A DNA stretch of 64,000 nt from Toxoplasma gondii ME49 (GCF_000006565.2 NC_031470.1:560954-624953); one strand, 5' to 3'; positions 37,727 through 52,526 are shown, numbered from the stretch's first letter. Made by a program: numbers and translations. Notes: generated by a model from the letters alone, not told the origin.

Positions 37727-39728
37727 GTTGGTCCTTCCCTCAAAAAGTTAAACAGACAATAACCCTGCTTCCAGCGCGGATCCACTTGAGATTGCCCCGG
37801 CAAAATGCGGGATTTTCTCGGCAAAGGCCCGGCTGTGGTCCTTAAGAGGAAGCTCTGACGAATCGAGCTTCTCCCTCAAGGAACGGATTTGCCAGTTGCG
37901 TGTCTGTCAATTCGGGCGAATCAGCGTTGTGCTTTCTGCCAGCAGTGCTCTCGCTCAACTGCGCGTACTAAACGGGGGCCTAGCAGGCGAGCGTCGTTGC
38001 CTGCAGCGCACAGTGCTACCGACTTACAGCTAGCGATACGTGACATCAGACATGCCTTGTCTTGGCAAGTGAGACAAATAGACCCACAACGACAGTTCGT
38101 TCCGTCACCCTGCGTCTGACGGCGCTAGCGTCTCAAGCGTCTTTGCTTGCCAGGGAATCTCACAGAACATCCTAGGTTTTGTCTGCTGCTTCACCTGGTT
38201 CAAGCCTACGGCGGGCGTTCGCAGGAGTTGTAAGCGCGACCTTGCGAACATCTCAGTGCGCACTCCTGGAAATTTGAGTCAATATGTTCTACCCCAAGCG
38301 CCCAGTCGAGGCGAACACTATGAGTTTCGTGTTTATTATTAGACGAGGCGCTCCTGCTATCCCGCTGGTTGCCTACGAACGTGAGAGTTTCGGTTGTCTT
38401 CGAGCGTCTGACAACCACGATGTTCCACGCATCGTGAAACAACAAACGTATGCACCAAACGCGTTTCGAATTCAGCAAAGCGAAAGAGCAAACTCTCGAT
38501 GCAGCCGGTGACACCTACCGTCGGTATGTGGCGTCGCCTTTTCTTTACGCTGGTTTTTGTACGAAATAAAGGTGTTCCGACAGAAAAAGCTACGGGTGCG
38601 CGACCATACCCTACACCAAAGGAGTTCCAGTTTTCAGGGCCTTTCTGAGTGCCGCCAATTGTGGTGCTCAGACTGCTTAAGACAGCCTAAAGCGTTGGGT
38701 TTAAATACCATTTTCGTTCAATGCCGTGCACCAGATGGAAACTGCGCCCGAGACAGGCTGAATCAGTTTGCGCAGCAGTTATGTGGCCTGGTCTCAAAGT
38801 GAGAATTCCATATTTGTCAGAGAACGGTTTTGTCTGGAACGGACACAACCTCGGAGCGTCACATGCCCACATCTGAAGCAGTCCTCACACATCTCCCCAC
38901 CTGCGGTCCTTGTGACCACCGTCCATTCTAAGAGGAACCCGGTCGACATCCTTTTGATCTCTGATTTCCGCAGATAGGGGGGAAAGCCTTCACGTTTTGC
39001 TTTTCATGTCTTATATCCAGAAACTGTATTTCTGCGACAATGAACCGCTCCGACCTCTCCTTTTTCGAACGACTCAACTCACAATTTCTATCCGGCTTAA
39101 CTCGCCATGTATGTGTTTCTACGCCGAGAAATCTACGTGGCTTTGTGCTTACACTGCCCATGAATCACATCATCTACGTAAACAACAATGGACGTGTAGG
39201 TATGTTTTAACTCACTGCAGAGCACAATGTCTGCACATCTGCAGACATCTATAGTTAAATAGTTAGGGATGTCTCCAAGTTGTAGCAAGACGGCTGTTAG
39301 GCTGGTGTTTGTGGGTGGCACGAGTTCGTCTCTGCTTTGTCATAATAGGCCTTTTGGGCCTTTGGTTGCTGCGCATCCGTCCAGGCGTTTAAAGCAAAGT
39401 TCGTTCTAAAGCCCATAAAAAATTACACGCTCGGGTTTATAGGGAGTCTCTGTGGCGTGCGTGGAGTGCAAATCTGTCTCAGGAAGGTCTGTTTGAAAGT
39501 GTCTTCTCTCGGCTTCTTAACCCGCGTTTTCCTGTCGGACTCTTCTACAAACCGAACCGTTAAAAAGTGGAAAAAGGTCCTTCGCTGAGAGGAACCAGGG
39601 CACCCTGTATGCGCGGGGGGCTACCTGCCGCTGTCTTTACAAGATCGACAGGCTTCGCGACTTCGTTGTCTCAGCGAGATTGAATTGTGAAGAACAAAAA
39701 TACGTGATACAATCTCAGAGCGAACGCC
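37727..39728. other. Intergenic: ROP-like gene promoter side and VID27 3' region
   Basis: Only short frames occur on both strands (at most about 100 codons) and none has a motif. No microsatellite of note. Nothing further is supportable. Confidence 0.5.
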
Positions 39729-41459
39729 CTACCGAACAATCTTCTTCAGTGGCTTTGTGTTGACATTCGACGGAGTCGCCTGAACACATAAACCACAAAA
39801 CAAGTCACTTCTCAAGTTCAGACAGGGTTACAAAGAATGCCTTACCTCACAACTCTATACATATATATATGTATAAATATCGGCATGCGTAGACATCCAT
39901 ATTTGCATGTGTATTTGTACATGCTGTTGGACACCCGTCACTCGGTCCCCTAAAAAGTTTCAAATATCCCTGGGTTCCGCTTGCGAAGCAGCTTACCATA
40001 ATGACACGACCGTCTCCTGCAGTGGCCTTGGCAAAAGCGACATCTTTGATGTATTCGTGGACCTTGCGAATGGAATAAGCGAACAAGTCTCCACGCTTTA
40101 CCGCTCTACAGAAAGCACACGAATAAGGAAAGAGTTTTCGTCCGTGGCTCCCTGTTTCTCTTCTCAAAGTGTCTCGTTTGTCGCGGTAACTCAAACCTCC
40201 ATGCAGACGCTTACCTACAGCAGACAGCTGTCTCTACATGCCTCATGACATGGTCCCACCCGAGTGTCTGCTTGTCCTTACGCATGCACATCCAATTCCA
40301 CGCATGCGTCTCTGATCTTACGAAAAAGATGTCCAGACGTGCGGTTCACTCCTCGGACCTTTCGGAGCTCTGTTTCCGATTTATGAATAGACACACGGGG
40401 GGAACAGGGGCGAGGGTTGGCGTGACTTACACAAAATCCCAGATGATGACGAGGTTGTTTGTAGACGTGACAATTGTCGACTCGGCCTCATCGAACTCTG
40501 CTTTTGTAAAGCTCAAGTCCTGCAAGTTGTAGAAAGCAATGTCTTCCAAGCGCAGGCGAAGAACAATCGGAGGTGGCTTCTGCTGCCCGAGAGCTGACAC
40601 AAATCCCGTTTTTCCTGAGCTCGACAACTTCACGGGGAACAAAACCAAGTACTTCTGACACGTTCCTAAAAGCGAAAAGCCAAAACAAAACAGTCTCGGA
40701 GACGCGTGGGCAGAAACGCGTGAAGATCGGAAGAACATGTGAAGGCGTTTTCTCCCATGCGCCTCAGTCAAATTCCAGGCACACCGCCTCGTCGGAAAAT
40801 AACACCAATACGGCTTTCCAATCCTCGTGAGGTCGATGCACAAACCTTCGTGAAAATACGTGTCTATGGATATGGATGGATCTCAACGCTTCTCTTCGCG
40901 CGTGTACCCACACCTGCACACCGGTACTCACGGACGTACACACGCGTACGCAGACAAAAGCGTCTTACGCATGCATTCTTATCCAGAGCACCACCAGAGA
41001 AAAGACAGCGTCCCGCGCCGGTCTTAAGATGCATGCCCGAGCATAAAGATATACTAACAGACACAGACAGTGAGACAGTGAGACAGAGGTGCAACTGTGA
41101 AGCGCGACTTGCTTACCTAGAACCCAAGACCCGTCTCGGAGCGCGCAGACATGCAACAGCGGGTCGCCGAGGCCTTTGAGGTGTGTCTTGGCTCTTTTGT
41201 ACTTTCCGTCTGCGTTCACGCCCCCGTCGTATAAACGGATATCTCCAACGGCATTTCCCGTGGCAATGTGACCACCCGCGTCCGTTGCTGTGAAAAACAG
41301 AGGCAAGCCACCAACAAGCGACACTCCAACGCAGCTAGCACACACACCTAAACACTCCCAGAATCAATCGCTTGCACTCGTCGATCTCGTTGCTGGCTGC
41401 TTCCTTCAGCCACAAAGCCCAGAACCCCACACACATCACAAAACATGCACATACGTACG

Positions 41460-41511
<52 letters not shown>

Positions 41512-44500
41512 TGCGTGATGTATCCGGATGCATGTACGCATGCCGACCTACACCTCGATGAGGATGCAAGTGGAAATGCACACATCCACATGTTTGTATC
41601 GGTAAACAGAGGCATCTAAATGGACGGATGCGACTTACACGTTAAAGCAAACATCCATATAAATAGATATATACATATATTTTTACAGATATATAGATGC
41701 GCATATCTGTGTACAGACAAAAATGTGTGCACGCCTATGTGTGCGTCGTTGTGAAGGAGCGGGGTACCTCCGCAAGTGAAGTTGACTTTGGATGCATAAG
41801 AGATGGTGTGCGTCCTGGCTTTTTGCGCCGCTCGAGTGTCCATGCAAAAGACAGCTTGAGGGTTGTAGGCGACGAACGTTTGATCGTGCGTGAGGCTGCC
41901 GTCTTTCTTCGACGGCATGACCCCGCCGATCTGCAGACACAGGCGCAGCAAAAATGCAGTCGGACTCCACTGGACACAGCCGGTCGACGAGAAGGAAGGC
42001 AGGTCCTCTTGTTCAAATGCGCAGCTTCGGGAGCGACACGGCAAGCAGCCTTCAAAGCGCGGCGTTTGCCTCTCCATTGCGGGGTCTCTCTGCTTGGCTC
42101 TTTCGCGGCTGCACTCACACTCATGTGGTCGGCATCCCATGTCTGGACAATTTGCTCTCGCTCAATGTCCATCATGTAGACGTTGTCTCTTCCTTCGTCG
42201 ACGAGGATCATTTTCCTTTCCTACAGAGACCCACAGAGACGAAAGGCAACAACTGCCATCTGACCTAGCTGGAAGCGTCGTGCACTGGATCGCGCCGCGA
42301 CGGCTGAAACATGGAACCTCAATTCCGCGTCCCACCTGAACTCCACTACGCCGACGAAAGCGTTGCTACACCCGGAAAAGGAAGGCAGACAGTCTTGAGC
42401 TTCTCGATGGAGGACACACACCTCTTGAGCGAGAAACAGTATGACGTGGAGAAGCAAACGAAGTAACCCGACGGAACAGGACGAAACCCTTATAGAGATA
42501 AAGGGACGCGTTTGTGCAACTGGTCGCACCCTGATCTATATTTTCTTCTTTTTTCTAGTTACACACGCTTCTATTGTGTGCATCCACGCGCAGAGACGCC
42601 TGTATACACAGACCGCTGGCAGCCTCACCGAGCAGAAAAACATGAGTCGGGGGAAAAAGCCATCCCTAAGAAACATAACCCACAGTTAGAAGGTTTCGTC
42701 CTCTTACCCCATCGTGAAGCAGAGCTGTCGCTGGGTTGACGTGAAGCTTCTTGAAGTCAAACTGTGTGCGAGTAAACCAACATACAGTATCGATAACTCT
42801 ACGTCTATACGGTTGAGTGGAACCACAAACGCACGTGAGAACATGCAGACTTCTCCGAATGGCGCATGTCCGTCGCCCCAAAGAATGAAAGACAGACAGG
42901 CAGACAAGAAACCTGCAGCCAGGTCTCGGCACAGACATGCATGCTGCACACGCGATACATCAAGATCGATCACGAGGGATGGTAGGAACGAGGCTGTGGC
43001 GCGGCACATCGAAGAAAAAGGCATCAGGCGATGAGGCTCGCTGAGACGCTTGTTCCGCCCCTGGAGGACAGAAAGGACGCAGGAGTCACACGAAAGCGCC
43101 TTCTGTGCAGCAAAGGCGTGAGAGAGGAAAAAAAAGGTAGAAAAGTGAAGCGCTGGAAAGCCTGAGTGAGAAGGGCGCGAGCTGGGCAGAAGGCAGACTG
43201 CTTTGTGGGGTCGGAGACAGCGAGGAAAACGCTGAAAAACGCGGTGCGATTCAACACGATGGAAGCAAGACAAAGTCCTGTTGAAGATGGCCTCTCGTAA
43301 ACAGCATCCGCCGTCTGCCTTCGCTGCATTGACCGAGCATCTTTGCTCCTCCGCCACGGCTCGGTCTGTCTGCGTATGCATCATCTGTGTACTCCTTCTC
43401 ACCTTGGAATCGTCGACAGTCGCGACAACGCGAGTCTTTCCGAACTCATCGAATCTGTAAAAACCAGGACATCACCACGGATCCAGGCCGGGGCACCGTC
43501 GGAGAGACCAAGCAGAGAGAGTTGAAGAGTCAAAAGAAACGCGTGACTGCCAAGGCCTCTGTTGTGCAGAGAGCGTCGGAGCTCGCCCCCCTAACCGCAA
43601 ACCACGACAGCGGTAAGCTGACACAGAGGCGAAGGTGCAGGTCGAGGGAAGGCGCGAAACTTACGCGAGAACCTGGACGTCGTTCTTCCGGTGTCGAGAC
43701 GCCTGGCCGGTCTGTCGGAAAACGAAAGTGCGGTCCTTGCCGACATTCATCTGTTTGTAGAGCATCGCATCGGGGCACTTGGCCCACACGTCGCTGAGAA
43801 GGGAGACAGGCGCATAAGAGAACCCAGCGAGGCGAGAGTGAGGGCGACTGCCACAAGTGCAAGCTGGCGAGAAGAAGACCAAGCATGGATTTGGGGTCTC
43901 AAGCACACAGAACGCCGTGCAGACGCGACACCCGAGAGGCGAAGCCGAGAAACACAAAAGACAGCTATCGGAGGTCGAGAGACGCGACCGAGCTGCACCT
44001 CTGGACCTTCTCACCGAGTGGGGTCGCGCTGAACGAGAGGGAGGCTTGTCTCTGTCTCCTCATCGGTCGCCTCTTCTGACTGAGCGTCACCCCATTCCAC
44101 TTCGAGGTCTTCTTCGTGGGCTGCAGGCAGGCAAAAACCGCCAGCGACGTCCTGTCAGGCTTTCACCCCAAGCAGACGCTCGCCAAAAACAGGGAGAAAA
44201 AAGCTGAGAAACATCTGCGGGGAAGCCGAACTCGAAGAGGTTGCCGAATAGCGCAGAGAGGGAAGCTCAAAGGGGAAAAACGCAAAGCGAAACGCTCAAG
44301 GAGAGAAGGGCAGGGGCTGCACCGGAGACGAAGAGCGCAGTCGGGCGGAGAGCTACAGCGTAAGATTCAGAGCCACAGAGAGAGCTGCGCCCCAAAAGAA
44401 CACGAAAGCACAGAATCACAGAGTTCGGAAGACTCGCCTTTGACCGTTCTGTCAAAAGCGTCGCTTTCGTATCCGAAGGACGCCTCCATGGCCTGGACGG

Positions 44501-46873
44501 TGTGGAGAGCGGCATCGTCGATGCGTGCGCCTTCCGCAGCTTCCATCATGACCTTTTGGAGGAGGAGAAAAAAGTTCTTGCTATCTCCACTGTCTCCCTT
44601 CGGGTCCGCGTCTTTCAAACGCAACTCGAACAGCTGCTTCTCGCCCTCCTCTTCGCTGTCTTCCTCGGCGTCCGCAAAACGTGTGCCAGGCCCCCACCAC
44701 TGAATCTGTTTCTTCTCCGAGTCCATTGTGATGAACTCATCGTAGGAAAGGGACAGTTGCCACTGCGCGTTGCCGGCGCTCTCGGCGGTTTCTCCCGCGG
44801 ATGTGCTCGAGTTCTCAGCTCCTTCCGTCGCGGGCTTCGGGCCCCCTGTGCCTGTCTCCTTCCCCGCAGCGTCTCGAATCAAGAGAAAACCTTCAAGCGT
44901 GTGGGGTCGCTGCACCACGCAACAGACCACGCAGCTCGACAGAGGCTGCCATTTCTTCTCCAGACGCCGGTACGCCGACAGCGAGCCTTCAATCGAAAGC
45001 AGCTTTTCTGCGTCTGCGCACAAATTCTGAATCAAGACCTTCTCGAACAACCACGCGTAGTCATCCCGCTCAAACAGCAGGCCATACTCGTCTCCCAAAT
45101 CGTCTGAGGAACACACAAACAATCACATGTTCACCTCGAGAACGATGCACAGCTGCACATATTTCGACACACAGAGATAGATAGAGATAGATGCAGATAC
45201 ATGCAGGTAGCAGGTCGACGTACGTAGGAAGCGTTTCAAAGTCCCTGACTCGTGTGAACGTCTCAGCACATCGGAAGGACTGCAAAGACAACTGTGTGTT
45301 GCATTGGCACTTGGATGCTGTGTTCGGACTGAAGGTCGGAGAGGCCCTGGGAGCCTCGAGATTCGAGTCGTCCCCGGGGAAACCCTCGGGAGCATTCGCC
45401 GAGGAAGCAATGTCCTCTGGGAGACAGAACGTCAACATGTTGAGTAGATGTATATGCGGTATCCCCTGGATCGAGAATCGTAGACAAGGTCGCTGGTGTC
45501 TCGCCAGTGCAATGTTTCTGGGCTAGCGAGTGCGGCCCGTCTGCATGCATCCTCAAGGCGTCAGTTCCTCAGTCGGATTCGTATTTTCACGTTTGTTACC
45601 TCCTTTCGATTTGCCACTGGCCACCATCCACTGAAACATTTCAGGTTGATGGTGGCGGACGCGGCGAATTAGAGGGCAGGGGAAGCGTTCTTCGCTCTCG
45701 CGTCCGTCCTCAGACTCCCCGCGAATCACCAATACACGTTCCCCCTCATCCTCGAAGGAAAGCGTAGCAGAGACGAAAAGCTCCGTCGCCTCTGTCCCGC
45801 GCACGAAGTAAAGGCTGACTGAGAGAAGAAGGCAGAGAAAGAGAAGCTCGCAGAAGCAGAACGTGAAGCGGACGACACGCACAGCAAAAGACGACAGAAG
45901 GGAAGAATGGCTGGAAAACATCTATCGGTCGTTAGAAACACACACAACTATATACATATATACATATACATACACACATATATATATATATATATATATG
46001 TATGCATGTATATGTATGTATATATTTTTATATATATGTATATATATTTGCATGTATATGTGCAGGAACGTTTTTGTAGGTGATGCCTCGTACATTTTTG
46101 GTTTCTAACGTGCGCAAGGACCTTTGTGCTTCGAAGGATTTCCGGGTTCCCTCGAGTGTTCAAATCCCCTTCAGATGCATCGAATGCACCTGCTAGCGTG
46201 CGTACGCGATGAGGAAACAGAGGGTACAGTCACCGCCTTCGGCGAATGTGTTCTACACCATGGGGGCGTACACGAGTCTGCGCTGCTACTGTCATTAGAA
46301 ACCTCCGTTCTCGACTACCAAGACGCCGAATGAAACCAGGATTGAGGCAGACAGATGGGAGAGCATGAGGTGAGAGACACAAAGGAAAGTGCCAGCAAGA
46401 ATGCGAACGAAAGCGATGAGTCGGGAAAGGTCCGGAGTGGCGCAGACCTCCGAACTTTGGCGCAGGCGTCCCGCTGCCTCTCAACGAACGCGAACTGCTG
46501 AGGACACCGCGAGTCCTCTTGCCAAGTCAGACACGACTGGCCAAGCGCGTGCCCTAAACGTGAGCAAGGTTACCTCGCATGGCAAGAAGTGTAGGAATGC
46601 TCACAGCCACTAGCCCAGACAAGGTGTCTGTTCCTTCGCAAAGGTTTGCTTCTTTATAAAAGGAAAACCGTGTAGAGGGTGGGACACACAGAACACCGTT
46701 GAGTGCACCACGCGTTCACGGGTTCGTCTCCAATTCGTTTCTAGGTTACCTCGGGCGTTTCCCAGATCGGAACTGCCGGAGAGAGGCCGTCTTGGGCTTC
46801 CCACAGTCGTCCGCGCCTCCTCGGCAGTCCCCGCTGTGGAGCGCCAGAGGCCGCTGATGATTCCGCTGAACAT
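39729..46873 (-). CDS. VID27: VID27 family protein, 14 exons (787 aa)
   Basis: Exons on the minus strand: 46873-46750, 45791-45600, 45416-45201, 45103-44445, 44121-44015, 43793-43665, 43454-43403, 42761-42708, 42220-42119, 41930-41768, 41287-41117, 40665-40431, 40105-39997 and 39779-39729 (TAG). All phases agree. The 787-residue total is close to yeast Vid27 (about 780). The N-terminus [12 protein letters not shown] fits the family. The exon at 44445-45103 carries the middle domain and an acidic stretch (EEDSEEEGE). Signature blocks of the C-terminal beta-propeller are [79 protein letters not shown] and [10 protein letters not shown]. In yeast the protein is cytoplasmic and linked to vacuolar import and degradation of fructose-1,6-bisphosphatase. 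Its molecular role is not established. The donor of exon 3 (GTATCT) is the least certain join. Confidence 0.92.
41455..41510. repeat. (TA)n microsatellite in VID27 intron 10
   Basis: Nearly pure TA. Further TA blocks in or near this gene lie at about 39858-39882 (intron 13) and 45950-46060 (intron 1). Confidence 0.9.
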
Positions 46874-49800
46874 GGCGGCCGTTGGCGAACTGAGAGAGAA
46901 ACGGGAACCCGCAACATGAACTAAGGCCACAGTCAATGCATGCAACCGACTGCGCCAAGGCAGGGATGCTTACGCGCACATGCGCTGCCGCAGACGTCAG
47001 TCGGACCTATTAAAGACCAGAGCCGCACCACGCTGTGTAATTATCGCAGTAAAAGGAGGTATCATCTTTTGACAACAGGCCCGCCGCCCAGAACACTCGA
47101 ACTCAAATCGACTAAACAGACGCTTTGTAGACCTGGTATGCAAAAAGTTCTGGTGAACGCACAGGGACACACACTGGACCATCCAGAGAGTCACGTGTTT
47201 CGCTGTCGCTCGCGGGCGCTGTGGCAGACGGTCTGAAGACAGAAGAAGAGGACTCGCGTACTGGAGGCAAGGAAAAAAAAACGACTACACAGCCATGTGG
47301 TATGAACAGAGAAGTGAAAAGAGCGCTATATCTGTGCCAGACAATGCCCCCGTCGTCAGAAAATCACGCAGAGGAGCTGCCCCCAGCTAAGAGGCATCCG
47401 GGTGTTCGTGCTACATAGCCACAGTGGGAGCTCCACATCGATCGTTCAGCTGCCACTCGAAGTGCCACGAAAATGAAGAAAGGACGAGACAGAGCAGAAG
47501 AAGAGCGAAGAGCAAAGACAACTAAGGATGCATAATATCGGATCTTGTTTTTAAGAAAGCTAAGACAGGGGCCGTGGTTGGTGCAAGGGATCAGCTCTGC
47601 CTGGAGTCGAAAAAGAAGCAACCCGACTGTCACTCGTGATAGTGCTGCGGCTGAAGGGGACGAAAAATAAAGAGTGAAACAACTCACAGCGACTAGCCAG
47701 AACGAGGAGAGACCTGGACAGACGACAAACCGAGACTCTGCTCTTTTAAACGAGGAAACCAGCAACCGACGCGCAGGTGAAACTTGCGACGTGTCAGTCC
47801 GATTTGGAAAGACACAAGGTTGGAGGTCACCGGAGAATCCCCTAGGCGGACCAGCGAAATGGAAACGAGTGAACGTAAAGAAAGGGGAAACGCTGGCGTG
47901 TGCGTGACCAGGCTAGTTTCCTCGTCCCTGTTACCCCAATGAATTGTGCGGGCTATTTGAAACTCGAGGGACCCTGGACGCTTGAGCAAAGAACCTCTCT
48001 GCAGTACAGACGCAAGGGGAGAAAAGGAGCGTTTACTTTCTCTTCTCGGGTACAAGTAGGGGCAATGAAGTACGAAACACGCCAGTCAGAAGAGAATTGA
48101 GAAGGCAAAGAAAGACAGGCGTTTCGGTGTGTCGACAACCTGACGAAAACAGCGAGTGCTGCGGAAGGAGCGAACATGTGGAAGAAGACGTATTCGTGTC
48201 AGTGTCACGGATGAAAAACCAAAAGGCACACCCAAAAAACACTAAGACAGCCACTCGAGTCGATTGCGCTGCGACTGGCTTTCCACGTTTGGTTTTTTTC
48301 TACCCGGTAGTTCTCGAGACACTGCGCGTATCGACGCGCGTCTCGTCCATCGAAAAGACGAGCTGCCTCACTCGCATCAAGGCTGGCGCATCTGCCTTAC
48401 TTCTTTGCTCCCGAGGTAGGGAGAGAGACATATGACAGAAGGTAGGTGGAGACAAAACACCACAGTTTTTCGCATCGGACGAGACCCGAAAGGAATAGCA
48501 GCGGAGATAAACGGAATGGCTCAGCACCGGGGTGAGGCGGAGGTGCGGCGCTGCAGAAAGCTGGAGCAGGATGAAGCTCTCAGCCAGCAAGCAAGTTCGG
48601 AGTCAAGCAACGGAACGCGAGTAGAGGGAGTCTTCCTCTCCACAAACACAATAGTGACAAATACAAAACCCCCATGGATCTGTAAGGGCGGCTACGACGT
48701 ATCTGTTGGCCGTCAAGCGGAAAAAAAAATCCTGATGGTTAATGGAATAATGGCCACCGAAATCCGGTGCATCTTCAAGTGCGCACGGTACAGAGTCGCA
48801 GTCCCCCATTTTTTCAATAGCGTAACCCGGCGGTATCCATCATCCACTGCTGTTCACGCCGTCGGTCGAGATAGCCATTTCCCCTGGAAAGGCGGGCAAT
48901 GCGTCTGGAAGGTACTCCCCCTTCGAGGAAGGAAAAACCAATGCTGAAAGACTGGCAACCCCCCATGGGTTTCGTATGTTCTCGGACACGGGTGATAAAC
49001 AACCATGTACCAGGCATTGAATGTAATCAATGGGTTACAACACTAGTCACCTGAGCAGTGATCTACTATCCCTCCATAGCCGACACCAGCCTGAGCAATG
49101 GTCTACATCGTTGTAATGACGACAGCGTCTGGTGAAGTTGAGTCATATACACAGAATCACAGCCTCTTTGGTAATGTGTAGTAACACTCCTTCGATATAC
49201 TGGTTATACTTCCTTCGTTGTGGAGTTAGGGGACAGCTGTTCTTTCCTTTACGAAACTCTGTGAAGCCTGACTACAGCGCTCCTAGCTCCGGCAGCAACA
49301 ACACATCCTCGACGGTCAGCCGTAACACAACGGACCGTGTGACAAGGAAATTATCTTGAAGATGAACAGTTATCTGGACTCAATGTCCGTTTTCCGTCGA
49401 GGCTGACGCAGATTGTCACCGGAGCTCGAGTGCCATCGTGAACACGCATCGTGACACACAGATTTTCCCGTGTCACACGGCCTACTCTGAACACAGTGCA
49501 ATCTTATTCGCACTGCCGGTCATGTCAAGGAAGATAGAAAGGCGAGGGAGTCTCACACGTATGAACTGACGAAGTGAAGGGGGGCGTGAGGGGTGCTCTG
49601 GGGTCAGACAACAACCATCCTGCGTTTGCAGCGTTCGAGAAGTGTCAGGTATCAGCGCAACCAGGCTCCCTCAAAGCTACCTCCACACACTTGCGTCAGC
49701 CCCTGCCTGTGGCACGAGCTCATCACAGCGACAGCCTAGCAACGTAATGCAGGTGTGTTTGTGTCACTGTCCAAGCGCCACCCTCATGCTTCATACTCCC

Positions 49801-52526
49801 CCTGCACCTGCGCATTGGACAATGGAACAAAAAAATAGTCCTTACTGGCTTATTGAAACTAACATTTTCTAGCCTCTAGTGTGGGTCAACTGGTTCACTT
49901 ATGCAGTGATTATCGGAAGCCTAAGCCACTCGTCTTGCTGTTGACCTCGCCAGTACTAGATCTCTATGCGTGTAGCCAACGCATGCAGGTGCTCGCACTT
50001 CTCAGCCAATGAGGACACGACCGTTACGCAACTCGGCGGACACGTACTTCTGCAACTGCACGGATGTACAAATATGTTGCGATCCACGACTCTATAGCTC
50101 AAACAGAACATGCAGACACAGTGGCATACCTCGATGAATATCATACTAGTTTTGAGATGTAAACCCAATTCTTTGGCGCTGCCGTACGACACATCCCTAC
50201 CGGAGTGTTGAATCAGTATAAGCGTGCTCGGCATCAGTATACACAGGCAACTTTGATTGGTGCAGCTTTAGCGTGTGCCGAATTTCCACATTCATCACCC
50301 CGCGACGCACTAGCATGCGCGTGGCCCAGCGTGGTGAACCTGTTCTTAATGTTTTCGCCGATTCATCGCCCAATCGTTTCGACGAAGCAGCGGAACAGCT
50401 AAGCCGTGCTGATGCTCAGGCGTCGTTTTAGTTCTTTCCTGTGGTTTGTCTTACTGCATTATACTCTAAATGGTGTCAGCGCCTGTCCCCTGCCGGCTGA
50501 GGTCCCCTAATAGGTGACCTTCGAGTGCTCACTTTTATCCACGCGGTAGATTTCTTGGTAAAAGCACAGGCCTGGATCTTTTCCCCGGCGCAAGAATGTG
50601 TGCGAAAGCAACATGGGTGGCACAGCTATAGGAAGACCTTGTGACGCTGATCTTCTCAATCCCACGTCACGAAAATAACTTAAGGTATCAATTAGCACCT
50701 TTCCATATCCGCTTGTCCGCCACTTTTATTGCTACCGAGGCCAACATTGATGAATTCGTAGATCCTGCATCACTGCGCGTTAAGGCGCCCGTGAACTTGG
50801 CACATAAACGGATCCGAAGTGTTGCTGACGCTATTTGAATGGTAGAACGTAAATACATCAACATTCCACGCACACCAACGAGCGATTTGCGTGGACCATT
50901 CACACCTCCGCATGCTCCCCAATTCAGAGAATGACTTCAATGCAAAGGAGCTGTTGCCACGCGTTCCTTCTACTGGTCAGACAACCAGCTGACCCTGTGC
51001 CTGTCTTGGCGCATTTCAAACGCCATGCTTACAGGCCAGCGAGGTAGACGCGTCTCTGCAGTCCCGTGCGCCGGGAACGTTTGCAGACAGTGCGTGCGCG
51101 GGCGTGGCAATCAAGGATGTCCACGGGTTTCCTGTGATGGACTCGTGCAGTGTGTCTATGCGACAATCGTCTACATGATAATCGGCTTCGTTTTCGTCGC
51201 AAAACGTGAGGGCAGCTGCACGTGCAGACGTTGTATCTGCCCGTGATATCTTCACCACTTGTCATGCGGCGGAATTACGATGATGTAGCAGAGGGTCTCA
51301 ATGTTACCTGGAAAAAATGAAGCACTGTTCAGCTCAAGTAGTTCAAGTCTTCACAAGCCCCAGAGCAGTTCGGGCATGAGTCCCTTTCCGTGAGGCAGAA
51401 CCTTTGGACATGTGAGTTTCTCGACAGCCAAGAAACGGTCTCTGGTGAAACAAACTGGGATCTTACTATTTAGTTGACAGCGCCGTACAGGCATTTGAGA
51501 GAGGGTTTCGTTACCTGCTCACCTGGCGAGACCGCCTCCGCGATTCCTCTTCCTTAAGAAGAGCGGGCACGCGCTAAAAGTAGTGTGTCACGTAGGATAC
51601 CACAGCCACACAGCCGCACAGCCCCGAATCCTAACGATGTTTGGTCTGAGCATTACCCCTGCGGTGTGGCTAGGAAGCATCGTCTATCTGAACCACTAAA
51701 GAAATTGTCTGTCTTTTTCTCGGTTCGCCCAAGAGGATGTGGCGAGCCGTCTCTGTACCACCGCCGCGCATGCACCGAGTCGCTGGCGGAAGTCTAACAG
51801 TTGCTTTCCTGGGCCGGCTCACCTTTACAGCCGTTCGCCTTCAACCAGATCCCGTGATTACTCCACTTTTTCCGTGTGAGAGTGTCTGCGGCGAGTTTCT
51901 TTCGTGAAGTCCTCTAGCACATTTCTGCGTTTTCTGGAACAGCCTTGCTACCGCTCGCGGGCCTGGGGGCTACCAGAGACAAGGCCCGTTGCTGCCACTG
52001 TGCTGATTCGTCGCGGCTATTTCGCTGAGATTCTGTGCTTTCCGTGCTCCAATGTTTCCTAATGCGTCGATATCCTTTCGAATTCTTGTCTTTTTACCAC
52101 CTGCCGCATGCGCCGTGCTCTGCAGTTCCCACAAAGCGGTAGATTCCACCTTTCGATGCTAATCCGTGCTGGCCCCTCTGTAGGCATGGGCATGTCCATC
52201 CAGAAGACACAGTCAGCTGCCAGAACTGTGGAGAAATTTCATGGTGTTTCCTCCGACTTTTCTGAAGACGAAGTGGGAGGTGTTGCTTCAAAACGGACAC
52301 GCATCTTCACGCGCTCTCTCTCCGGAGATGGCGAGCGAATCTTGCGTACCTAGTTGTGTGGCTCGACCCTCCCCAAAAGTCTCAAGATAGGGCACCTGTT
52401 GGTGTTTTCCCTTTTGTCAGTGAGTCCCTGGAGACAGCTTGTATGCGGTCCTGAGGAACTCCGCAGCTCTACGTTTTCCCCTCGATTTTTCAACGGTGTC
52501 CTGAGCAGCATTCATCGTTAGGGAGC
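46874..52526. promoter_or_regulatory. Divergent intergenic region between VID27 and eIF2B delta
   Basis: About 5.6 kb with no recognisable coding sequence. The longest open frame (48432-48947, +, 171 codons) has no family motif. No TA microsatellites lie in it. It must hold both promoters and 5' UTRs; the sequence does not show where they start. Confidence 0.45.
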
